A stretch of 64,000 bases of DNA, taken from an uncultured Collinsella sp. (GTDB lineage Bacteria > Actinomycetota > Coriobacteriia > Coriobacteriales > Coriobacteriaceae). Below, one piece after another: positions 17,401 through 25,075 of this stretch. The position numbers and the translations under genes are program-made. The stretch lies in contig CAKUNE010000001.1 in NCBI GenBank assembly GCA_934668345.1, forward strand, positions 372,001-436,000, given 5' to 3'. The notes below the pieces were generated by a model that saw only the letters and a program-made list of their open reading frames with translations, had not been told where the DNA came from and did not search any database. How positions within the stretch are numbered: position 1 is the stretch's first letter; each line of letters opens with the position of its first letter.

Positions 17401-19105
17401 CCAGGCGCACCAGCTGGCAAGCGGCGCGGGAGTCCTCGAGTAGGTTTCCGTGGTTGCCCAGGTAGAGCGTGGTCGAGGTGACCATATGCTCGCGCAGGGC
17501 GTCGATCGGCGGGTTCGTGACCTGGGCGAACAGCTGATAGAAGTAGTCGTAGAACGAGCGCGTCTTCTTGGACAGGCAGGCCAGCGGAGCATCGATGCCC
17601 ATCGAGGCGAGCGGGGCTTTGCCCTGCTGGGCCATGGGGCGCACGACCTCGTCGACGTCGTCCCAGTGATAGCCGAGCTTGGCCATGCGCACGGCGGCGG
17701 GCACCTCGGCGTCCTCGGCCGGCGTTGCCGCTGCGGGCTTGTCGAGCGCGTCGACGGTCAGCGTCTCCTCGGCGATCCAGTCGCGGTAGGGCTTTTCCTT
17801 GGCGTAACGGGCGCGCAGCTCGTCGTTGTAGATCACGCGGCCGCGGGCAAAGTCCACCTCGAGCATCTGGCCCGGTCCCAGGCAGCCGCTCGTCAGGATG
17901 TTCTCGGGGCGCACCTCGATGGTGCCCACCTCGCTCGCCAGCATAAAGCGGCCATCACGCGTCACGTAGTAGCGGGCCGGGCGCAGGCCGTTACGGTCGA
18001 GGGCGGCACCCAAGGTACGGCCGTCGGTAAAGGCGATAGCGGCAGGTCCGTCCCAGGGTTCCATGAGCATGGACTGGTAGGCGTCGTAGGCGCGGCGCTC
18101 CTCACTCAGGCTGTCGTTGTGGTCCCACGGCTCGGGCAGCAGCATGGATGCGGCGCGAGTGAGCGGACGACCGTTCATGACCAGGAACTCGAGCACGTTG
18201 TCCAAAATCGCGGAGTCGGAGCCCTCGCGGTTGATGATGGGCATCACGCGCTCAAGATCGTGCTGCAGCACGGGGCTGTACAGGTTGGGTTCGCGGGCGC
18301 GAATCCAGTTGACGTTGCCCTTGAGGGTGTTGATCTCGCCGTTGTGGATGATAAAGCGGTTGGGGTGCGCGCGCTCCCAGCTGGGCGTGGTGTTGGTGGA
18401 GTAGCGCGAGTGGACGAGCGCCACGGCCGTCTTGACGGCGGCGTCGTTGAGGTCGATGAAGAAGCGGCGCATCTGCGTGGCGACGAGCATACCCTTGTAC
18501 ACGATGGTGCGCGAGCTCATGGAGCACACGTAGAAGATCTTGTCGCGCAGGGCGAACTCGGCGTCGGCCTTCTTCTCGATGGTGCGGCGGCACACATACA
18601 GGCGGCGCTCAAAGGCGTCACCGGCGGGCGTGTCGTCGGGGCGGCCCAGGAAGGCCTGCAGGATCGTAGGCATGCAGGCGCGTGCCGTCTCGCCCAGGTC
18701 ATGTGGGTCGACGGGCACCTCACGCCAAAAGAGAAGCGGCACGCCGGCCTCGGCGCAGCCCTCCTCAAACACGCGACGGGCATCCTCTACGCCCTTGTCG
18801 TCCTGCGGGAAGAACAGCATGGCCACGCCATAGTCGCCCTCTGCCGGCAGAATCTGGCCGCACTTTTGAGCCTCTTTGCGGAAAAAGTGATGCGGAACCT
18901 GGAACAGGATGCCGGCGCCGTCGCCGGTGTTCTTCTCGAGTCCGGTGCCGCCGCGGTGCTCCAAGTTGACCAGAATGGACAGCGCGTCGTCCAGAATTTG
19001 GTGATGGCGCTCGCCGTTGATATCGGCAAGCGCGCCGATGCCACATGCATCGTGGTCGAATTCGGGGCGATAAAGGCCCTGCTGCTGAGCGGAATCTGCC
19101 TGCAT
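14402..19105 (-). CDS. gltB: Glutamate synthase, large (alpha) subunit
   Basis: 1567 residues, family length. The amidotransferase nucleophile is Cys21 (HDACGIG) after a 20-residue propeptide. The middle is the FMN-binding TIM barrel, with the 3Fe-4S cysteines in CLMQRDCQQDTCPAG. The C-terminus is the right-handed beta helix with GxxGG repeats. The ATG at 19105 is preceded by AGGGGAGG. It forms an operon with gltD. The 407-bp upstream region holds the promoter and a long palindrome. GOGAT implies ammonium assimilation through glutamine. Confidence 0.97.
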   Translation of the reverse strand: MQADSAQQQGLYRPEFDHDACGIGALADINGERHHQILDDALSILVNLEHRGGTGLEKNTGDGAGILFQVPHHFFRKEAQKCGQILPAEGDYGVAMLFFPQDDKGVEDARRVFEEGCAEAGVPLLFWREVPVDPHDLGETARACMPTILQAFLGRPDDTPAGDAFERRLYVCRRTIEKKADAEFALRDKIFYVCSMSSRTIVYKGMLVATQMRRFFIDLNDAAVKTAVALVHSRYSTNTTPSWERAHPNRFIIHNGEINTLKGNVNWIRAREPNLYSPVLQHDLERVMPIINREGSDSAILDNVLEFLVMNGRPLTRAASMLLPEPWDHNDSLSEERRAYDAYQSMLMEPWDGPAAIAFTDGRTLGAALDRNGLRPARYYVTRDGRFMLASEVGTIEVRPENILTSGCLGPGQMLEVDFARGRVIYNDELRARYAKEKPYRDWIAEETLTVDALDKPAAATPAEDAEVPAAVRMAKLGYHWDDVDEVVRPMAQQGKAPLASMGIDAPLACLSKKTRSFYDYFYQLFAQVTNPPIDALREHMVTSTTLYLGNHGNLLEDSRAACQLVRLERPLLNEEEFDRICAIDRVGFKTRRFRAMYRRDAGEGALQAALKQLAEDVEAAVRDGVNIVVLSDRAAAGEVPVPSLLAVGCVHNHLIRAGVRTFADIVVECGDAVSPHDFAALVGYSASGIYPYNAHACIHDLAARGDLDVTAEQGIDNYNKAATAGIVSIMSKMGISTVQSYHSAQIFEAVGFTTEFVNEYFAGTVSRVGGMGVEDVEREQNERYDAALAILKSPAPEQLPTLGLTKWRPLGGEDHLIDPQTVYLLQTACREDSYDTFKEYSARLHRTGRAVRLRDLLDFDDSGRTPVPLDEVEPALNIVRRFNTGAMSYGSISKEAHECMAIAMNRLRGRSNSGEGGEDPRRETPLANGDSKNSAIKQVASARFGVTSRYLCSAFEIQIKMAQGAKPGEGGHLPGKKVYPWIAEVRQSTPGIGLISPPPHHDIYSIEDLAELIFDLKNANPGARVSVKLVSEAGVGTIATGVAKGAADKILISGHNGGSGAAARDSIWHAGLPLELGLAEAQQTLLQNGLRSRVVLEADGKLMDGTDVAVACLLGAEEFGFATMPLISMGCLMQRDCQQDTCPAGIATQNCRLRHGFRGKPEHVEHFMLFVAEQLREVMARLGFRTIDEMVGHPECLRQIEVPGNRKANLLDLSPVLASATCEFGAHIPGADGRHFLSQMAADSELDKTLDSTLFVPYTADARAHLRPIRFHADIANVNRCVGTILGNAVTKAHPEGLPAGSITIDCDGSAGQSFGAFLPRGVTLNVCGDANDYFGKGLSGGEVSVRPNPRATYKFDENIIVGNVAFFGATSGRGFINGLAGQRFGVRNSGATVVVEGCGNHGCEYMTGGLALILGEVGQNFAAGMTGGVAYVYDQYGTLDARVNHESVELKAPTADELAQIRELIQEHVDATQSPRGIKLLYSFDSMSKHFVKVIPTEYERVLAIVAAAEGAGKTHAQAEELAFDIVTGRADAADVARFDVADGAADAAVPAAAASSVASTKKEA

Positions 19106-19288
19106 CGCGATCCTCCCCTAGATATTAGACAGTCAGTTGAATAGGCATACTAGGAGCATCGCCGGCCCGTTGTGTTTCCCACCCGTTTCGAAACAATCGC
19201 GTAACGCACGTCACAAATGATCCGTTATCCGGCACTTGGGGACGTTCCTTTCCTGCCGGCAGTTTGGGACACTCCTTTCACCAATCTG

Positions 19289-19353
19289 AAACGTGTACAT
19301 CAGCCTCCAAACATGTCAAAATTTGACATCTTTGGAGGCTGACGTACACGTTT
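19289..19353. repeat. 65-bp near-perfect palindrome between gltB and gpmA
   Basis: Two 32-bp arms (19289-19320 and 19322-19353) pair around a single A with only two mismatches. The core is TGTCAAA-A-TTTGACA. It lies in the 407-bp divergent intergenic region (19106-19512), which also has a GGGGACGTTCCTTTCCTG piece at about 19238 and otherwise only promoter-like AT-rich sequence before gpmA. Confidence 0.85.
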
Positions 19354-19512
19354 TAGCGCGAGAACAGTCAGTGCGCATGTTCTGGCCACATTGCACCAGC
19401 CCTTGCTAGATAACTATTTTGTTAGTCTTGGTTAACTTTTGAGCCTAAAACGGGTATCCTTTGCGGCGTCAAGCAAACGGCACGCACACCGTGCCAGATC
19501 AAGGGGGCCCTT

Positions 19513-20286
19513 ATGGCACACCAAGCAGAGCAGCAGACGATGCAACTCGTCCTTATCCGTCACGGAGAATCCGAGTGGAACAAGCTCAACCTGTTCACCG
19601 GTTGGACCGATGTCGAACTCACCGACACGGGCCGCGAAGAGGCGGCGGCAGGCGGCCGTGCCCTCAAAGAGGCGGGTTTCGACTTTGACATCTGCTACAC
19701 CTCGCGCCTCAAACGCGCGATCCATACCCTCAATATCGTGCTCGGCCAGATGGACCGCGAGTGGCTGCCGGTCATCAAGTCCTGGAAACTCAACGAGCGC
19801 CACTACGGCGCACTGCAGGGTCTCAACAAAGCCGATGCCGCCGCAGAACACGGCGACGAGCAGGTGCTCATCTGGCGCCGCTCCTTCGATGTCTGCCCGC
19901 CGGCACTCGAACCGGGTGACGCTCGCGACCCTCACACCCAGGAGCAATACCGCGACATCGCGCCCGACCAGCTGCCCTATACCGAGTGCCTCAAGGACAC
20001 GATCGCCCGCGCCTGGCCCTATTTTGAGGACGAGATTCGCCCCCAGATGCTCGCCGGCAAACGCGTGCTCATCGCCGCGCACGGCAACTCCCTGCGCTCG
20101 CTCGTCATGAAGTTTGAGCATCTCACGCCCGAGGAAATCCTCAAGGTCAATATCCCCACCGGCGTGCCGCTCGTCTACACCTTCGACACCGATTTCAACG
20201 TCCTCGACAAGCGCTACATCGGTGACCCGGCAACCATCGCCGCCAAGATCGACGCCGTCGCCAATCAGGGCAAGGCGCACAAGTAG
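19513..20286 (+). CDS. gpmA: 2,3-bisphosphoglycerate-dependent phosphoglycerate mutase
   Basis: 257 residues. It interconverts 3- and 2-phosphoglycerate in glycolysis. The phosphohistidine is in LIRHGESEWN (His17), with further family motifs FTGWTDVELTDTG, YTSRLKRAI, LNERHYGALQGLNK and the second His in AAHGNSLR. The start at 19513 follows AAGGGGG; an in-frame ATG nine codons later would also give a full domain. mntH follows 76 bp downstream with its own ribosome site. Confidence 0.95.
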   Translation: MAHQAEQQTMQLVLIRHGESEWNKLNLFTGWTDVELTDTGREEAAAGGRALKEAGFDFDICYTSRLKRAIHTLNIVLGQMDREWLPVIKSWKLNERHYGALQGLNKADAAAEHGDEQVLIWRRSFDVCPPALEPGDARDPHTQEQYRDIAPDQLPYTECLKDTIARAWPYFEDEIRPQMLAGKRVLIAAHGNSLRSLVMKFEHLTPEEILKVNIPTGVPLVYTFDTDFNVLDKRYIGDPATIAAKIDAVANQGKAHK

Positions 20287-20361
20287 CCCCATCTCAAGCT
20301 CAGCGCGCGGCACCGCACGATCCCAGCGCAGCGCCGCGCCGTCCGCACGCAGGAGCCGACC

Positions 20362-21618
20362 ATGCTCAACCATCTCAAACAACACTATGGTTCGCGCCGT
20401 ACCGGAGGCCACGGCGGCCTGGACATCGCCCGGCACATCGGCCCCGGGCTGCTCGTCACCGTCGGCTTTATCGATCCGGGCAACTGGGCCTCCAACATGG
20501 CCGCGGGCTCGCAGTTTGGCTACGCGCTGCTGTGGGTGGTCACGCTGTCTACGATTATGCTGATCGTCTTGCAGCACAACGCGGCGCACCTGGGCATCGC
20601 CACGGGCGCCTGTCTTGCCGAGGCCACGACCCGCCATCTCCCCCGCCCCGTCGGACGTGCCGTGCTCGCCAGCGCGTATCTCGCGACCATCGCCACCGCC
20701 ATGGCCGAGGTCCTGGGCGGTGCGATCGCGCTCCAGATGCTCTTTGGGCTGCCCGTGCGCGCCGGCTGCGTCATCGTGGCCGTAGCATCGATGGCGATGC
20801 TCCTGACGAGCTCCTGCAAACGCGCCGAGCGCTGGATTATCGCCTTCGTTGGCATAGTGGGCCTATCGTTTTTGGCCGAGCTCGCGCTGGTCAAGGTCGA
20901 CTGGCCGCAAGCCGCCACAAGTTGGATCACGCCCCGCATGCCCACCGGCTCACCTGCAATTGTCGTCAGCATCCTGGGCGCAGTCGTTATGCCCCACAAT
21001 CTCTTTCTGCACTCCGAGGTCATCCAATCCATGCACTTCGAAGGCCAAGGCGAACAGGTTATCGAGGAACGCCTTCGCTACGAGCTCTTCGACACGCTCT
21101 TTTCGATGGGTGTGGGCTGGGCAATCAACTCGGCGATGGTCATCCTGGCCGCGACGACCTTCTTTGCCCACGGCATCGTCGTAGACGACCTCGCCGTCGC
21201 GGCCGCCACGCTCTCCCCCATCCTGGGTCCGGCGAGCTCAATCATCTTTGCCGTGGCGCTGCTGTTCGCGGGTCTATCGAGCAGCGTGACGGCGGGCATG
21301 GCGGCGGGCACCATTACGGCCGGCATGTTCGACGAGGAATACGACATCCACGACCGGCACTCATCGATTGGCGTGGCGCTCTGCTTTGCCGGCGCAGTCG
21401 CAGCCTGCCTGGTTGTTTCAAATCCTTTTGAAGGTCTCATCTGGAGCCAGGCGCTACTGTCGCTCCAGCTGCCGATCACGGTCTTCGCGCTCATACGACT
21501 CACCAGCTCGCGCCGCGTCATGGGCAAATACGCCAACTCGCGCCCGCTCAACGCGCTGCTTGTAGGGATTGGTGTCGTCGTAACGGCGCTCGACGCCGTG
21601 CTGCTGGCAGGGATGTAA
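20362..21618 (+). CDS. mntH: Nramp-family divalent metal (Mn2+/Fe2+) transporter
   Basis: 418 residues with about 11 membrane helices. The metal-site motifs of the family are present: DPGNWAS in helix 1 and MPHNLFLHS in helix 6, where Asp, Asn and a following sulfur or Ala position bind Mn2+ in characterised members; here the helix 6 motif reads AVVMPHN. The ATG at 20362 follows AGGAG. No recognisable Mn riboswitch or MntR box is seen in the 75-bp spacer after gpmA. Proton-coupled manganese uptake is the likely role. Confidence 0.88.
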   Translation: MLNHLKQHYGSRRTGGHGGLDIARHIGPGLLVTVGFIDPGNWASNMAAGSQFGYALLWVVTLSTIMLIVLQHNAAHLGIATGACLAEATTRHLPRPVGRAVLASAYLATIATAMAEVLGGAIALQMLFGLPVRAGCVIVAVASMAMLLTSSCKRAERWIIAFVGIVGLSFLAELALVKVDWPQAATSWITPRMPTGSPAIVVSILGAVVMPHNLFLHSEVIQSMHFEGQGEQVIEERLRYELFDTLFSMGVGWAINSAMVILAATTFFAHGIVVDDLAVAAATLSPILGPASSIIFAVALLFAGLSSSVTAGMAAGTITAGMFDEEYDIHDRHSSIGVALCFAGAVAACLVVSNPFEGLIWSQALLSLQLPITVFALIRLTSSRRVMGKYANSRPLNALLVGIGVVVTALDAVLLAGM

Positions 21619-21645
21619 CGAAACTGCACGCCCGCCCAGCCAAAC

Positions 21646-21702
21646 GTCTCAATCTGTAACAGATGGAGCCAATTTCCGCCCCTTGCTGTTATAAATCGAG
21701 AC
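21646..21702. repeat. Single 57-bp palindromic unit (site D)
   Basis: Left arm GTCTCAATCTGTAACA, 25-nt centre, right arm TGTTATAAATCGAGAC. It starts 28 nt after the mntH stop codon. It has the same geometry as arrays A to C. Confidence 0.88.
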
Positions 21703-21733
21703 AATCGGACAAATACGATCCCCTTGCACCAAA

Positions 21734-21768
21734 AAGGGCCCCGGCCGAAACATACGACCGGGGCCCTT
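21734..21768. terminator. Bidirectional terminator between mntH and rubredoxin
   Basis: AAGGGCCCCGGCCG and CGACCGGGGCCCTT make a 14-bp stem (one mismatch), with an A run at 21731-21735 that is a T run for the minus-strand rubredoxin transcript. Confidence 0.88.
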
Positions 21769-21808
21769 GGACAGAGCTCTGTATGGCTAATCGCCGTGTG
21801 TCTGCGAG

Positions 21809-21952
21809 CTACTCCTCGACAAGCTCAAACTGATCGGGACCGACGCCGCACACCGGGCACACGTAGTCCTCGGGCAGCTCGGGCGTGTCGACCTCGACCT
21901 CGTAACCGCAAACGGTGCACACGAACTTATAGGTCTTCTTCTCCTCAGCCAT
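21809..21952 (-). CDS. Rubredoxin
   Basis: 47 residues from the ATG at 21952 (AGGAG upstream); an in-frame ATG 13 codons earlier lacks support. Two CxxC knuckles, FVCTVCGYE and YVCPVCGVG, bind one iron. It is a small cytoplasmic electron carrier. It lies directly downstream of a flavin reductase gene on the same strand; such pairs pass electrons to oxygen- or peroxide-detoxifying enzymes in anaerobes. The partner here is inferred from adjacency only. Confidence 0.93.
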   Translation of the reverse strand: MAEEKKTYKFVCTVCGYEVEVDTPELPEDYVCPVCGVGPDQFELVEE

Positions 21953-22041
21953 GATGTTCTCCTCTCGAACGTGACTGCTGATGTACTTCACTTATTAGTA
22001 TAGATTCTCAATAATATAATGCAAGTGTTTTTAGAGCATTT

Positions 22042-22545
22042 CTACCCCTGATACGAAGATGCCTTGGGCGGCGTCTTGCCCTTCAGGACCTTGTGGTAGT
22101 AATCGTAGGTGAGCGGCGTCTCGTCACTCAGGCGCTCGGCATCCTCGACTTCGCCGATAAACAGCAGGTGCGTGCCCACATCTACGGTGTCGATCAAACG
22201 GCAGCTAAACAGCGCCGCCGCATGCTCGGGCACATAAGGCATGCCCAGAGCCGTCTCGCGGGTCTCGTACTTGGCGAACTTGTCGTAATCACTGCTGGTG
22301 CGAAAGCCAAAGTTACCGATGTAGAGCATGTCGGCCGTCTGGTCGATCACGGTCAGCGCAAAAGCCTTGGCCGACGTGATGACGCCCGAGGTGACGTTGT
22401 CCTTGTTCACGGCAATCGAAATGCGCGGCGGCATGGACGTCACCTGCACCGCCGTGTTGATGACGCAGCCGGCGCACAGCCCGTCTGCCGCGGCACTCAC
22501 CACGTACAGACCGCTCGGCATGGTAAAGAACGCAGTTTTGTCCAT
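22042..22545 (-). CDS. Flavin reductase-like (DIM6/NTAB) flavoprotein
   Basis: 167 residues from the ATG at 22545, which has AGGGGAG upstream. FMN-binding split barrel: FTMPSGLYVVSA, AGCVINTAVQVTSMPPRISIAVNKDN, FGFRTSSDYDKF. Related proteins include flavoredoxins and the core of high-molecular-weight rubredoxins, which fits the rubredoxin gene 89 bp downstream. It probably receives electrons from NAD(P)H or passes them to rubredoxin; the exact direction cannot be told. Confidence 0.85.
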   Translation of the reverse strand: MDKTAFFTMPSGLYVVSAAADGLCAGCVINTAVQVTSMPPRISIAVNKDNVTSGVITSAKAFALTVIDQTADMLYIGNFGFRTSSDYDKFAKYETRETALGMPYVPEHAAALFSCRLIDTVDVGTHLLFIGEVEDAERLSDETPLTYDYYHKVLKGKTPPKASSYQG

Positions 22546-22598
22546 AACGACCACTCCCCTAACTCGGGTTGGAACCTCATGGATGTATGTACCCACAA

Positions 22599-22629
22599 AA
22601 AGGCGGCACCCATAACGGATGCCGCCTTT
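22599..22629 (-). terminator. smpB terminator
   Basis: AAAGGCGGCA and TGCCGCCTTT (10 bp) around an 11-nt loop, with a T run on the minus strand. It ends the smpB transcript just before the flavin reductase start. Confidence 0.85.
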
Positions 22630-22671
22630 GAGACATATGTGTCAGAACAGTAAGAAAGATGAGACACCCGC

Positions 22672-22738
22672 AGTTGCGGTGAAATAAGGACTGAATTGCC
22701 CGTCTAAAGGCCAAAGTGGTCCGTATTCCACCGCAACT
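22672..22738. repeat. 67-bp dyad element, copy 1
   Basis: 21-nt arms AGTTGCGGTGAAATAAGGACT and its near reverse complement (GGTCC...CACCGCAACT) around a 25-nt centre. It sits just downstream of smpB. The same structure and length recur at 36317-36383. Confidence 0.8.
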
Positions 22739-22750
22739 TATAGAGAGCGC

Positions 22751-23221
22751 CTAGCGGTTGCGTTCCTTGAGCGCGCGGTCGATCTCGCGCTGGACATCGC
22801 GCTTGGCCATATCCTCGCGCTTGTCGTAGAGCTTCTTGCCGCGGCCCAGACCAAGCAGCAGCTTTACGCGACCGTCGGTATTAAAGTAAAGCTCCAGCGG
22901 TACCAGGGCATAGCCGCGGTTGCGCAGCTTGCCGTCGAGAAAATCGATCTCCTTGCGGTGGAGCAGCAGACGGCGACGGCGATCGGGGTCGCGGTTCCAC
23001 ACGCCACCATGGCTATAAGGGTGGATATGCAGGCCGACGAGCCAGCACTCCCCGCCGCGAATCAACGCGAAGGTGTCGGTGATCTGGCAGGCGCGCTCGC
23101 GAATCGACTTGACCTCGGTGCCGCTCAGCTCAATGCCGCACTCAAAGGTCTCATCGATAAAGTACTCGTGATGAGCCGAGCGATTCTTGGAGATGAGCTT
23201 GCGCTCGCGCTTACTGGGCAT
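22751..23221 (-). CDS. smpB: tmRNA-binding protein SmpB
   Basis: 156 residues, normal size. It brings tmRNA to stalled ribosomes (trans-translation). Typical stretches: NRSAHHEYFIDETFECGIEL, GTEVKSIR, PYSHGG, and the basic C-terminal tail KREDMAKRDVQREIDRALK. The start at 23221 lies inside the end of the upstream gene (11-nt overlap), implying translational coupling. No tmRNA gene is visible beside it. Confidence 0.95.
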   Translation of the reverse strand: MPSKRERKLISKNRSAHHEYFIDETFECGIELSGTEVKSIRERACQITDTFALIRGGECWLVGLHIHPYSHGGVWNRDPDRRRRLLLHRKEIDFLDGKLRNRGYALVPLELYFNTDGRVKLLLGLGRGKKLYDKREDMAKRDVQREIDRALKERNR

Positions 23222-24128
23222 CGCCGGCCTCCTCGGCACCTTCGGCGTTTGAGCCCGCCGCCTCGCGCTTTGCTTTGCGCTCGGCGTTGAGCTCGGCATC
23301 GCTCTCGCGCACCAGCTTGATAATCGCCGCACAGGCCTCCTCGCCCACCAGGTCTCGGGCACGGACCGTCAGACGCGTCGCCTCACGCTTGTCGCCGTCG
23401 TTTGCGGCGTCGGTCGCGCACATAATCAGGCAGATCGCAATCTCGGCCGAAGGCGAGGTCGGCACGCCCTGCAGGGCCAGCTCGCCCATCACATGATCGT
23501 CGCTCTCATCGGCGGCATCCGGATAGGTGGTATGGATCTTGTTGAGCAGGCGCGCCGTATGCGAATCATTGGGTGCCAGGCGCAGCGCCAGGCGAGCGCA
23601 GCCCACGGCAGCCGAGACATTCTCGGTCTCGGGCTCCAAAAAGTACTGACCCAAGTTGGCGTAGGCGCGGGCGGCGCACTTGCCGTCGCTCGCACGCTCC
23701 AACACCGAATACGAAAGCGATGCCCACTCCTGCTTGTCCTCGAGCGCGCGGAACAGCTCGGCCAAGTCCAAGCGATAGTTGCAGTTCATGGGATCCCAGC
23801 GCACGGCCTGCATCAGGGCGTTGCGAGCGCTCACATAATCCTGCTGGCGAATGTAGGCAAACGCCATGTCGGAGTACAGGCGGTCAAAGGGAACCTCGAC
23901 CTGCACGAGCTCGCGCGGATCCTTCTCCACGCGGCGATAGGCCAGGCGCTCAAACTTGCTATCGAAGCTAAAGTACTGGCGCTTCTCCTCCGTCTTGCAC
24001 TCAGCGTCGATATACTCCTCGGCGAGCTCCACCAGACGCTCCAGCAGCGGCGTCGCCGTGGCCAGGTCGCCCTGCGCCAGATAGTTCTCGGCATACGTGA
24101 TGTCTTCCAAGCTGATAGGCAGGTCCAT
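23211..24128 (-). CDS. TPR-like repeat protein
   Basis: 305 residues; the ATG at 24128 follows GAGGAG. Helical pairs resemble tetratricopeptide repeats (DMAFAYIRQQDYVSARNALM, MNCNYRLDLAELFRAL, YANLGQYFLEPE). The C-terminus is a charged Lys/Glu/Ala tail. It overlaps smpB by 11 nt. Likely a cytoplasmic scaffold of unknown partner. Confidence 0.8.
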   Translation of the reverse strand: MDLPISLEDITYAENYLAQGDLATATPLLERLVELAEEYIDAECKTEEKRQYFSFDSKFERLAYRRVEKDPRELVQVEVPFDRLYSDMAFAYIRQQDYVSARNALMQAVRWDPMNCNYRLDLAELFRALEDKQEWASLSYSVLERASDGKCAARAYANLGQYFLEPETENVSAAVGCARLALRLAPNDSHTARLLNKIHTTYPDAADESDDHVMGELALQGVPTSPSAEIAICLIMCATDAANDGDKREATRLTVRARDLVGEEACAAIIKLVRESDAELNAERKAKREAAGSNAEGAEEAGDAQ

Positions 24129-24186
24129 GGCTACTCCTCGAACGGAACGAAACGCGGCAAACGCCGCTTGCGGTCAATACACAAAA

Positions 24187-24210
24187 CCCGGGTCTCTTAC
24201 GAGGCCCGGG
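24187..24210 (-). terminator. Terminator after the tRNA pair
   Basis: CCCGGGTCTC and GAGGCCCGGG form a 10-bp stem (one mismatch) with a TTTTG run on the minus strand, 12 nt past the tRNA-Glu 3' end. Confidence 0.75.
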
Positions 24211-24221
24211 CGTTCATTTTG

Positions 24222-24298
24222 TGGTAGCCCGTACCAGATTCGAACTGGTGATCTCCGCCTTGAGAGGGCGGCGTCCTAAACCGCTAGACGAACGGGCC
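24222..24298 (-). tRNA. tRNA-Glu (anticodon CTC)
   Basis: Minus-strand cloverleaf of 77 nt: acceptor GGCCCGT/ACGGGCT, anticodon stem CCGCC/GGCGG around loop CTCTCAA (anticodon CTC), T arm ACCAG-TTCGAAT-CTGGT, and an encoded CCA end. It follows tRNA-Gln by 17 bp and is probably cotranscribed with it. Confidence 0.92.
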
Positions 24299-24315
24299 AT
24301 ATGTAGCAAATGCAA

Positions 24316-24389
24316 TGGCTGGGATGGAGGGAGTCGAACCCCCATTGACGGAACCAGAATCCGCTGTCCTGCCATTAGACGACATCCCA
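24316..24389 (-). tRNA. tRNA-Gln (anticodon CTG)
   Basis: Minus-strand cloverleaf of 74 nt: acceptor TGGGATG/CATCCCA, anticodon loop TTCTGGT (anticodon CTG), T arm GGGGG-TTCGACT-CCCTC, encoded CCA. First of the two-tRNA unit. Confidence 0.92.
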
Positions 24390-24664
24390 ATGACTGCATC
24401 GCTGCGCTCGGCTGTGCCTTTGCGCAAGAAAGAAATATACGGGAAGTCCCGCCGTGACGCAAGCCCCAATTTTGACTTTTTTGAAATTCGGTCAAATTGG
24501 CCTAAATTGGCCCAACCCGTGAAGGACCTGTGAAGCCCCCGATCGCGCACGAAGACGAAAGGCCGCAAGCGCTCCATATCTACCGTTGGCAGATTATCTC
24601 AACGAAGTTGCGGCATCTGAGGACACAATCAGGCTATCTATTCTAATGCGGATATCGAGGCGCC

Positions 24665-25075
24665 ATGAACGAAGAGCTGGATTACCTGTGGGAAACCCTA
24701 GGACTCGAGATAACGGCCGACCTATGGCCCGACCGGGGCAAAATCCACCCCACGTTGCGCCCTGCCATCACGGTGATGCAGGCAAAATACCGCCGCGCCT
24801 CGTTTTTAATCATGCGGACGTCATGGCACGCAGGACTCCCCGACCTCAAGCGCATCCAGGCAAGCTTGGTCGAGTTGTCCGGCATGCCGACCGTCATATC
24901 CGAGACACACCTGGAGCAGCGCCAACGCGAGCGACTGCAGCAGCAACGCATTCCCTTTATCTGTCCCGGCGTTCAGGCATATCTGCCCTTTATGGACGAG
25001 GAGTACTGGAGCGGTACGCCTAACAAACACGTAAAGGTCTACGAGCCGCACGAGTGGGCACAGCTGGAGGACTGA
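24665..25075 (+). CDS. Short protein resembling the N-terminal domain of a MarR-type regulator family
   Basis: 136 residues; the ATG at 24665 follows CGAGG. The second half (SETHLEQRQRERLQQQRIPFICPGVQAYLPF) resembles the N-terminal domain of MarR-like regulators whose winged helix normally comes after the PFIVPG.Q.YLP motif. Here the protein ends about 25 residues later, so the DNA-binding part is absent. It is either a truncated gene or a stand-alone partner domain. The stop codon touches the end of the convergent ArsC/Spx remnant. Confidence 0.6.
   Translation: MNEELDYLWETLGLEITADLWPDRGKIHPTLRPAITVMQAKYRRASFLIMRTSWHAGLPDLKRIQASLVELSGMPTVISETHLEQRQRERLQQQRIPFICPGVQAYLPFMDEEYWSGTPNKHVKVYEPHEWAQLED

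Noticed and set aside
14552..19144. Very long plus-strand open frames (963 and 564 codons) opposite gltB
   Set aside because: They mirror the codon bias of gltB, have no recognisable domains and no ribosome sites.
22630..22750. tmRNA gene beside smpB
   Set aside because: The 120-bp gap holds only a terminator and the 67-bp dyad; no tRNA-like ends or tag frame are visible.
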